From NCBI GenBank assembly GCA_907164885.2, contig OU015490.1, positions 223,615,554-223,679,553 on the forward strand: 64,000 nt of DNA, written 5' to 3'. The notes below the pieces were generated by a model that was given only the letters and a program-made list of their open reading frames with translations, did no database searches and had not been told where the DNA came from. Shown here one piece after another: positions 55,657-64,000 of the stretch. Position numbers and translations under genes: made by a program. The DNA is from Dolomedes plantarius (taxonomy: Eukaryota > Arthropoda > Arachnida > Araneae > Dolomedidae). How positions within the stretch are numbered: the first letter of the stretch is position 1; every line of letters begins with the position of its first letter.

Positions 55657-57339
55657 CCCCCTGAATGGCCGTTCTTACAAAGGGGGTATGAAATTTCCCT
55701 TTCTAAAGAAGTCTAAATAAGCTAAAGGTTAATGTGTTAAAGATAGATGTTGATGTGTTTATACAAGAGCGTTTTTATGAGTTACAGGATTTATAGACGT
55801 TTGAAGGGGGTTTTCTGCATTAGGAAATTGGAAAGAGCTAGATTTTTCAGGTCATGACAAACCAAATTTGACTCGTGTATCGATTGATTGCATTCTCTGT
55901 GTCTACATTAGTTAAAAAAGTAATGTCAACAATAACGTCAAGAATATTTTCAATCTGCATGTAAGATTATGAAGCAGGAAATAAAGGGTTCTTTTATCTC
56001 CGATCTCCAAAATCGTATTAAAAAATCTAGAACAAGAATTGAAGTGGCTGCTTTTCGGATTGAAATCGAACACGACTGCTTGGCTGTGCATTTAATAGAA
56101 TGAGAATATTTTCTAGCCCTATATGTCCTCTTTGCAATTCCGACAACATTGACGGTAAGCAGATATTGTCCGGTTCTACCTAAATTGGGCATTCGTTATT
56201 GGGAGGCTCATCGCTTGAAAATTTTAGAAGAATTCTTTTTTCTTGTTTATGTATTCACTGTATTTTATTCTTTTACAGTTTTGTCTACTTTCTTTTATTC
56301 TCTGTATACCTGAGGACTTTGTCCACAGGTTTTCTGCATTGGAAATTAAAAAAATATTATTTTCACAAGGAACACAGTAAATAGGCAAGAGTTGTAAAGC
56401 GAATGGTTGAGGACTTAGTACGATAATATAGGAATGACTGGGCCCCATATGCGAAGGTAAACAGTACAAGGACTAACAAACCCATTGTCTCAGTTCGAAG
56501 GCACATAGCGAGGAACAATAGGTCGACTTCCGGCTTCTTTGGAGAGTGCTGTAGGAACATTTGAGAGCACAAAAGCAATTAGCTGAGAGTTAGATTATTC
56601 TTTCAGTTTTCGTAACCGTCGTGCAGCAGCCGGTTTTCATATTTTTCTGCGCATTACCGGTGGAATTTATATCTTGCACAGGTTTATGGTAAGGACATTT
56701 TAAATCCAATAAAACAAATTAAAATGTGAGGAGTAAAAGGAATTATTTTCATTTATTATCTTACCTTTTTGTGGGAAACGCGCATATCGCATTCAGAAAT
56801 ATTCAGAAAACAATTTTGAAAATAAAACAAATCCTAAGACCGATATTAATTGGATTGATACCCATTTCTTAGAAGCAATATTTACTAGACGCATAGTTGG
56901 TGAAATAATGTCTCCTTGTATTCAAATATATAAAATCCATTCGACGGTGAAATAACGTTTCTCGCTGTTCTATATAATAAAAAAAAAAAAAAATAAAATC
57001 AGCGCGAAGCAGTAATAGCATGTCCCACCGAAATAAACAGAATAAACATAAAACAATTGCAACTGTGGCTAGAAGGTTAATGAAAAGAAATTGTTACCCT
57101 TCCAAAGGCAATTTCCTCTGCAAATTACAAAATCATATAGAACCGACCCGACCTTGGCACTGTGTGGCCGAGTGCGCTCTCCATCGTTCCCGCTATTGCT
57201 TTCAAAAATAGCTAAAGAAACAGCGTTAGTGCAATTGAAACTATCAATCTGTATAAATGAACAAGAACTCAAATCAGATGACCTCCAACTTAAGGGCTCA
57301 ACTTACCATACAATCTTGCGGAAAGGCATTTAAAATCAT
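55656..57339. other. non-coding DNA, no gene seen
   Basis: Frames are short and without protein character; poly(A) near 56975. The right part may belong to the LINE relict that follows. Confidence 0.35.
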
Positions 57340-58030
57340 TAGATAACATCAAGGCCAGAGGAAACGCCCCCAAACACTCTGCAGATTTATACAGATGGCT
57401 TATAAACAGAAGAAGGGGTAGAGTGTAGCCATTAGTGCCGCACGCAACGACACAGAAGATGCGCTAGTGGCTTGGAAGATTCCAAAATTCATTATCCGTA
57501 TTTCAAGCAGAACTCTCCGCCATTGTCAAGGCCTCTGAAGGGTTTACTAATAAAGTGTCCCATTTCCCACTTCTAATACTTTAATGATAGTCTATCTGGA
57601 CTACAAGCCTTAAAATGCCAAAGTAGGGAGAACACCCAGGTCCGATTAATTCAACGGAATGCCTGGTCCAACATTTGATCTGCAGTTCCGCAGGGTTCCG
57701 GCACATACGGGTATTCTGGGATTCTGAAACTTCCCCTAATCCACGTTGAAAAGTTATTAAATGAGGATCTCCTTAACTTATGGCAGCAAGATTGGGATTC
57801 TGAACAAACGTGCAGACAAACCCATATATTCTTCCTTAAAGTTAATAATCAAAGGTTGCTCACAGCAGCAGGAGCTACCGCTTTGCTTACAGCACAAGGG
57901 TCTTTAATGGATTACACCACTTAATATAAGATTAGCCTGTGAGAAGCAAGGGTCAGTAGATCATTATGTTTTTTAATGCCTTTTAACAAAAGACTGGCAC
58001 CAAGCGGAACCGGCGGAAAGAAATCATCTA
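57340..58030 (+). pseudogene. LINE relict: RNase H and C-terminal region
   Basis: Decayed plus-strand frames read QIYTDG...TEEGVEC (first RNase H Asp), NDSLSGLQALKCQ (second catalytic block), VPAHTGILG (third block) and then LLNEDLLNLWQQDWDSEQTC and NNQRLLTAAGATALLTAQGS, in the order of RNase H-bearing LINEs (R1/I/Loner-like). Many stops and frameshifts; the reverse transcriptase part was not recognised upstream. Confidence 0.65.
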
Positions 58031-59218
58031 TGCAGGTTAGGGAAAAAGGATCTTAATTAATAATCATGCGTTAGGAAACTTGAGCACATGTAATCCAAAC
58101 TTTCATCGCAAACATTAAAACATCATAAGATCTCGATAATCATCTAACACTTCACAGGATCTTCATCTTTAATGAAGCACAGCTTTAGGACTGGGCTCAA
58201 TTTAAAGCATATCATTTCTCAAGCTTTGACAATAGTATCAGACTAAAGCAAGGACATAAAAGATGCTTTTAGAATTATATATCCTTGTTTATCGCCAGCA
58301 GACACAACCAAATTTTGAGAGTCCCCTCCTCCCCCAAGCACACCTCTATTTCGAGAGTGATTTTACAATTTCCCGTTTCTAAATAAAAGGGGAAAACTTT
58401 ATTTAACTTCCCATAACCAAGAAACATATTTATTAATAATTTAAAATTATTCATAAGAGAAAATTTATAAAACGTTGAAATCCTTAATTTTAAAGATTTA
58501 AAGGCATGTAAAAGGAACGCATTAAACACTATTAATTAATAAACCGCACCCGGTAAATATAAATAATTTTTTTAAAAAAAGAGTCTTCTTTGACGTATCA
58601 ATGTCTTAATAATCTGACGCTAGTACGCTCTGACAATCATGTTCTATGAACGTAAATTCAAGTACAGGCTGAGCCGATGAATGCATAGATCGCTTTCAAC
58701 AGCTTTAAAGCGTTGAAAAAGAGCGTACGCTACGCGCATTGTTACTGACATATCATTAAACAAATTCAAATATATCGTTTTTACTCTTAGGTAAGTCTAT
58801 CAAAATTCATGACTGTGAGTAAATCGATTAACTTTGACTTACCACTTTAAATGTGATAGTACATTTTTCTTTTTCAGTTAATATTCTGAGGTCATACTTG
58901 TCGGAGACTCTGAAGCGTACGATTTCTACGCGTATACAATATAATCCGCTTCTACAATGAGATACTACAAATCTGTTAACATAAACAGTTCTTCCGAACA
59001 ACATTTGAAAAATACTAAAGAAAACTTTTTAAAAAGTTACATGGAAGAGAGTTTTAAAATTTCTATTGTACAACTGTAAGTATTTAGGAATTACTATGGC
59101 AAAGAAATATCTCCAATCTCTGTACTTAAAAACACTTTCTCTCCGCACAGTATATACAAAATACCGAGGAAACTGTAAAAAAAGTCAGATACAGGACCAC
59201 TTTACAATAGCTATAATG
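58031..59218. other. non-coding DNA, no gene seen
   Basis: Nothing recognised. Confidence 0.4.
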
Positions 59219-59551
59219 GACTCTAGGTAGCCTAGTGGTAGCGCGTCTGCTTTCGGTGCTGAGGGTGCTCGGATCGATTCCCGACAAGAGCTATTCATTA
59301 ACTCCGTGTCTAGGCCGGATACGGGCACGTTAAATTCGTCCCTCTATGAGAGCAGAGAGGGTGGGAGAGAGTATGATCCCCCCAAATGTCGCCCCTGGGG
59401 GTGCTTTGTCAAAATTGAGGTAGCACCTGGCTAAATCGGACTCCGACCCTTGTGGTGCCATTATAAACCGGAGCAGCACCCTTCAGTCGGATAGCCGATA
59501 TGAACCTGGTCTGGAATTACTTCCGGTCAGGCATTAGGAACAACAACACCA
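59219..59551 (+). mobile_element. SINE family 1, full-length copy
   Basis: A-box TAGCCTAGTGGTAGCGCG, B-box GGATCGATTCCC, then the family body to an AACAACAACACC tail. The head is the best tRNA match among the copies. Confidence 0.85.
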
Positions 59552-59849
59552 CAATAGCTTTAATGCAAGTTTCTACGCATTATCGTAATAAATAAATGCG
59601 TGGACAGTAGCAACCTTTAAAAGTCAACATGTGCTCTAAAGTCAGCATCAGTAAAATTAATGCAATATATAAAATTTACGACTGGAAACAACATAAATCC
59701 GCCCGTGCCGCTTCCCAATGTGATGTCATGACTAATGTTGGGTTACGATAAGCGACGAAACGCAGAATTTTCTAGCCGTACCCCATCAGAGTTGATTGTA
59801 ACCTCCTTAATCTCAAACATACTGACGACAGCTTCTTCATTACCTAGTT

Positions 59850-60027
59850 CAGGGGTTCCCAAACTTATATGACCTACCGCCCCCTTTTCAGAGAAAAAAT
59901 CACTTACCGCCCCCCTGGAAGTTTACCATTTTATGCGAGTAAACAGAGATACAATAACAAATTTTCGGCCTTTTATGTATCTGTTTTTCTACCTATATAG
60001 AACATAGTAAAGAAATATGTTGTTATA
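59850..60027 (+). mobile_element. hAT-type left end, truncated
   Basis: CAGGGGTTCCCAAACTTATA followed by two TACCGCCCCC blocks is a typical hAT terminus. The right end was not found; a Tc1 element is inserted immediately downstream. Confidence 0.5.
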
Positions 60028-60163
60028 CACTGCTGGCCACCCAAATTGCAACACCAAGAAAGACAAGAGATATCACAACAAAATTTATTTTGTAGATAAC
60101 ATGTTGACCAAGTATCAAATGATTAAATTTATAGACTTCTGTGAAGTGTGGTTCCTGCCAAAA

Positions 60164-61786
60164 TCAGTAGCCAGAGTAGCCGCCATTGTTGGAGATCACC
60201 GCTGCCACACGCCTCGGGATTGATTCAAAGAGACTTTGGATGAGTTCTTGGGGTACAGCAGACCAAGCAGCTTCCACACGTTGCCAAAGTTGATCTGCTG
60301 TGGCAGCTGGGGATGGAATCTGGGTCAATTGTAGAGCAACCATGGACCACGTTTTCTATCGGCGAAAGATCCGGAGAGCGAGACGGCCAGGGAAGTAATT
60401 CAATCTGGCGATTGACGAAGAACCGTTGGACAATGCGTGCCACGTGGGGTCGCGCATTATCCTGTTGAAATATGGCTGTGAAGCCCTGAAGGTAAGGAAG
60501 GACAACTGGCTCCAACACCTCGGAGATGTAGAGCTGGCTGTCTAAAGTACCGGCAATGCGTACTAGAGGTGTGCGAGAGTGATATCCAATACCGCCCCAT
60601 ACCATAATACCCGGTGCAGGACCAGTGTGGCGGTGCATAACGCAGCTGTTCAGCATCCTCTCTTCACGGTGTCTCCAGACTCGAATGCGACCATCGTGGT
60701 GTTGCAGACAGAAACGTGACTCGTTAGTAAAGACAATTTCATTCCATTCTGCCGTCCACATCCTTCTGTCACCGCACCATTGGCGGCGGAGACGTCTGTG
60801 GTTCTGCGTCAAGGGTAGACAAAGCAATGGACGTCTTGCGGACAGACCACTCTGACGTCTGTGAAGTTGCCCCCCGACATTGAGATATCCAAATTTTGAA
60901 AACGGCATACGTTTGAGCGTCGTTTGAGCGCGTTTGAGCGCCAAAAATTTTCGTTTGAGCGCCATTTGTAAAAAAGTTATGGGCATTTCTTTTTTTGGCG
61001 GGAAAAACACCTAGCCCCCCCGACATTGAGATATTCAAATTTTGAGAACGGCATTCGTTTGAGCGTCGTTTGAGCGTGTTTCAAAATTTCTCAAAATTTG
61101 AATATCTCAATGTCGGGGGGGGGGGGCTAGGTGTTTATCCCGCCAAAAAAAGAAATGCCTATAACTTTTTTACAAATGGCGCTCAAACGAAAATTTTTGG
61201 CGCTCAAACGCGCTCAAACGACGCTCAAACGAATGCCGTTCTCAAAATTTGAATATCTCAATGTCGGGGGGCTAGGTGTTTTTCCCGCCAAAAAAAGAAA
61301 TGCCCATAACTTTTTTACAAATGGCGCTCAAACGAAAATTTTTGGCGCTCAAACGCGCTCAAACGACGCTCAAACGTATGCCGTTTTCAAAATTTGGATA
61401 TCTCAATGTCGGGGGGCCAACTTCACAGACGTACCACTCTGCTGTAAACGGCGTCGAATTGTACGCGCAGACACTGGATGATGGGTTACAGACTGCATGT
61501 GCTGTGCTATGGTTCGTGATGTGACTGAGCGATCCGTCACTGCCATGCGCACAATTTGCCTGTCATCACGTGAAGTGGTGCGCTGAGGTGGATGCGATCG
61601 AACACGCCGGTCCGTCGTACCCTCCTGCATCCAACGATCACATATCCACATTACAGTTGTTTGGTTTCGTCCAACACGACTACCGATTTCCCTGAAAGAT
61701 AATCCACAATCTCGGTAGGCCACTTTCCTTCCTCTGTCGAACTCGGATACTTGATCAAAAGATGATCGCTGTTTTCGACGAGGCAT
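60164..61786 (-). pseudogene. Tc1-like transposase, split and mutated
   Basis: The start MPRRKQRSSFDQVSEFDRGR is at 61786. The helix-turn-helix half is intact to RRRLQQSG at 61442, where the foldback element interrupts. It resumes at 60854 (LSARRPLLCLPLTQNHRRLR). Catalytic motifs are VFTNESRF (Asn replaces the first Asp), FQQDNARPHVAR and SPDLSPIEN, with 34 residues between the last two. A one-base shift near 60345 ends the frame early; the family's C-terminus continues in the next frame to 60164. It is inactive on three counts. Confidence 0.85.
60855..61432. mobile_element. foldback (MULE-type) element with 9-bp duplication
   Basis: ACCACTCTG at 60846-60854 and 61433-61441 flanks ends ACGTCTGTGAAGTTG in inverted orientation. 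The element is nearly all inverted repeat, built from a module of about 150 bp: CCCCCCGACATTGAGATAT, repeated CGTTTGAGCG words, and TTTTTGGCGGGAAAAACACC. One full module plus part lie in the left arm and two in the right. A 9-bp duplication suits Mutator-like/foldback elements. The module repeats are nearly identical, so the insertion is young. Confidence 0.85.
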
Positions 61787-62020
61787 AATTGATCGTTTTT
61801 TTGAAAAAACCACAAGAAAAACACAATTGCCGAACTTGAAATCGTCGAAATCTCCAAGCCTTAAATAGCGCTTTGAAGTGGCGCCACAGGCGCGCGTGAT
61901 GTGCGTCTGCGCTGAAATTCTAATCATTTGCATATCTCACCTCCGCTAATGCATGTTGTAATTTTCATGTTATTTGCATGTTTCCTTCAGGGTGTTGCAT
62001 TTACAGTGGCCAGCAGTGTA

Positions 62021-62289
62021 CGTTGTGGTGGCAACCCAGCCAGATCAAATGAGTTTAAGAACTCTGTTGGGAAATTGACGACCTTATCGGCATATACTAT
62101 GGTATCGATATATTTGTAATCATTGACTTCGCCTGGTACGATGGAAAGTATTCGATTGTTTATTTCTTGTACATGTTCATTTTTAGCAACAATAATGACC
62201 CTCTCTCGCAACCATTTGAAATTGGTATAGTTTTGGAAAACAGCCGGAAATATTGCATCTATATGTTTTATAAATATGTCATCAACCAC
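62021..62289 (-). pseudogene. Helitron helicase (PIF1-like) fragment
   Basis: The minus-strand frame reads LRERVIIVAKNEHVQEINNR, ILSIVPGEVNDYKYIDTIVY and VNFPTEFLNSFDLAGLPP, the C-terminal part of Helitron helicases. It stops at the Tc1 insertion. No Rep domain in view; an isolated remnant. Confidence 0.75.
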
Positions 62290-62811
62290 CTAGCTAAATT
62301 ATGTTTTCAGAGCATTTTTCTATTTTTAATATATAGTTGTATTTAGCTGTTCCAAAATTGGGGAATATTTTTTTAATTCATGATAAAAATTTTGGTATAA
62401 GTTTTAGGTTAAAAATTTCATGAAAAAATATTAATTAGCGCAGGTGATATCTTGCGCGGCTTACAGTAACGGGGGCAAAATAAAATGAAATAAACATATG
62501 AAATACAATACAAATAATTATGTCAACATAAATAATTATAAAATATTTTTCATATATTTCCTTAAATTGTATGTTGTGTGTAGTATTCGAACAAAACATC
62601 TTTTACAGTTTTGACAAAAAAAAAATTGTAAAAAGAATATTATGTTTTGTTAATGCGAGCATGCTGTAAAAGTAGGAGAAACTCACAGTTGGAAGAAACT
62701 TATTTCCAATTTTTTTTGCGTTCAAATAAATCCTGCGAGAATAAGCAATTCTGTGTTTGGTTTGGTCTCCGGCGCTCGGTCATAAAACTCACCCCTGTAG
62801 CAAAGTGTATA
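62290..62811. other. non-coding DNA, no gene seen
   Basis: AT-rich; nothing recognised before the mariner-like element. Confidence 0.4.
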
Positions 62812-64000
62812 CAGGGTGGCTAATAAATACTGTAACACTCCAAAAAATAAGAGTTAATTTTAATCGTTTGGAAAAACAATTTATCTATCTATCTGTGTGA
62901 TTGGCAACTTTTTGTAAACGCAGATGATTTTTGTTTAAAGTAAAACATGTAGAATATTTTTAAAGATCGAAGCCAAAAGGTTAATGGTTAAACAGCTTTT
63001 TGATCGCGGATTTTCTGCAGGTAAAATATTTAAACAATTAAAATGCCTTGGTTTTAATAGGACGTTTATATATAGGACTATAAATCGATTATTGGATACC
63101 AATAGCTGTAAAGATCGACCAAGGTCCGGTCGTCCACGCACTGTTCGTACAAAAGAACGTATCAAAAGAATTCGTGAAAAGATACGAAGAAATCCACAAC
63201 GTTCTGCAAATAAAATGGCTGCAGAAGAGAACATCAGTCGCAGAACTATGCAACTTATCATAAATGAAGACCTGAGTTTTCGCCCTTATCGCAAAAGAAA
63301 AGTTCAAGGTTTGACTACTGCACAAATAGTAAAAAGGTTACAAAGATGTAAGAAATTGCTGAATCGGCACGGTAGCAAAAGTGTTGAAAAAATAATTTTC
63401 TCTGATGAGAAGCTGTTTTGTACAGGACAAAGTTATAATGCTAAAAATGATGTTGTATATTCAGCAACCTTCGAGGATATACCTGAAAATCTTCGAACTG
63501 TTAAACGCTTTCAGAACAAGAATTCTGTTATGGTTTGGGCTGCAGTGTCACACAATGGAAAACTGCCTCTGAAATTCATCGATAAAGGGGTAAAAATCAA
63601 TGCTGAATATTACAAACAGAAAGTATTGGCTACACGTTTATTACCACATGCTAACAGATTGTATCCCAAAAAGAATTGGATATTTCAGCAAGATTCTGCA
63701 CCGTCCCACCGATCCAAAACAACACAGGAATGGCTCCATGCCAATTGCCCGAAGTTTATCAAGCAAGAAGATTGGCCACCTTCTTCACCAGATCTAAATC
63801 CTTTAGACTATTATATTTGGGGGATTTTAGAGTCTAAAGTAAATGCTAAGCAGCACAGAAGTTTGGACTCCCTCAAAGCTTCCATACGGAGTGAATGGGA
63901 CAAATTACCTCATAAAATGATTCGTGCCGCAAAAGGACAGTGGCGTAAGAGATTATCTTTAGTAATCGATAAAGATGGCGGTCGATTCGAGTAAAATTAT
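62812..64000 (+). mobile_element. mariner-like (DD37D) transposon, right end outside
   Basis: The left end CAGGGTGGCTAATAAATACT follows TA at 62810-62811. It contains a full-length transposase. The right terminal repeat lies beyond the window. Confidence 0.8.
62984..63994 (+). CDS. mariner-like DD37D transposase, apparently intact
   Basis: 336 codons, no stop or frameshift. The start is the first ATG of the open frame (an upstream TAA closes it). Residues 1-110 hold two helix-turn-helix segments (QLFDRGFSAGKIFKQLKCLG; RSANKMAAEENISRRTMQLI) joined by GRPRTVRTKER, a GRPR-like hook. The catalytic residues are Asp in FSDEKLF, Asp in FQQDSAPSHRS and Asp in SPDLNPLDYYIWG; I count 37 residues between the last two, giving DD37D, the spacing of maT-type elements. 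It cuts out and reinserts the element at TA. The C-terminus ends GGRFE then TAA. A relict with a related N-terminus lies at 29.2-29.6 kb. Confidence 0.9.
   Translation: MVKQLFDRGFSAGKIFKQLKCLGFNRTFIYRTINRLLDTNSCKDRPRSGRPRTVRTKERIKRIREKIRRNPQRSANKMAAEENISRRTMQLIINEDLSFRPYRKRKVQGLTTAQIVKRLQRCKKLLNRHGSKSVEKIIFSDEKLFCTGQSYNAKNDVVYSATFEDIPENLRTVKRFQNKNSVMVWAAVSHNGKLPLKFIDKGVKINAEYYKQKVLATRLLPHANRLYPKKNWIFQQDSAPSHRSKTTQEWLHANCPKFIKQEDWPPSSPDLNPLDYYIWGILESKVNAKQHRSLDSLKASIRSEWDKLPHKMIRAAKGQWRKRLSLVIDKDGGRFE

Larger units (their letters stand above)
60028..62018 (-). mobile_element. Tc1-like transposon interrupted by a foldback element
   Basis: Ends CACTGCTGGCCACCCAAATT and, inverted, CACTGCTGGCCACTGTAAAT, then GCAACACC on both; TA at 60026-60027 and 62019-62020. 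Without the 578-bp insert it is about 1.4 kb, the usual Tc1 size. Confidence 0.9.

Noticed and set aside
60870..61400. Regularly repeated CGCTCAAACG words, considered as a CRISPR-like array
   Set aside because: They are arranged in opposed orientation inside an inverted-repeat element with a 9-bp target duplication, in a eukaryotic context.

Overview
The window is a gene-poor, AT-rich piece of a eukaryotic nuclear genome, most probably an arachnid (spider-like). The arguments are long AT-rich introns, standard GT-AG splice sites, AATAAA poly(A) signals, and many arthropod-type transposons (Tc1, mariner, hAT, Helitron, jockey-like LINE, Ty3/gypsy, tRNA-derived SINEs). The lineage is an inference from transposon flavour. 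There is no rRNA, true tRNA gene or CRISPR array.

Layout. (1) 1-20.6 kb, plus strand: three C2H2 zinc-finger cassettes (5.5, 7.4 and 16.9 kb). Each has a 3' splice acceptor and three fingers; two end in a stop with a nearby poly(A) signal. The arrangement resembles alternative terminal exons of a BTB-zinc-finger gene such as lola or broad, whose common part would lie upstream of the window. The first cassette is broken by indels. (2) 21.4-38.1 kb, minus strand: a complete six-exon gene that a simple ORF scan misses, because its exons are 39 to 109 nt long. It has a TATA-like box, a signal-peptide exon, five consistent introns, a stop and a poly(A) signal. It encodes a 132-residue secreted protein with nine cysteines in the mature part, of a family I do not recognise. 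(3) 38-64 kb: transposon-dominated. It holds a 2.9 kb decayed hAT, a Helitron split by a young 8.2 kb Ty3/gypsy element, a LINE RNase H relict, a Tc1 element split by a foldback element with 9-bp target duplications, and at the right edge a mariner-like element (DD37D) with an apparently intact transposase.

Many insertions can be delimited to the base from target-site duplications: TA for Tc1/mariner/Tigger, 8 bp for at least seven hAT-type elements, TTAA for one or two MITEs, 9 bp for the foldback element, 13-14 bp for LINEs. Nested order can be read in several places, for example mariner, then LINE and hAT; Helitron, then gypsy and hAT; SINE, then a small repeat, then a 0.4 kb repeat. Two insertions also have their empty site in the window.

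Only the zinc-finger cassettes and the secreted-protein gene look like host genes. One further protein-like stretch (13.4-13.9 kb, minus, two in-frame TGA codons) is an unrecognised pseudogene. Everything was read by eye; no database search was run, and family names rest on motifs.
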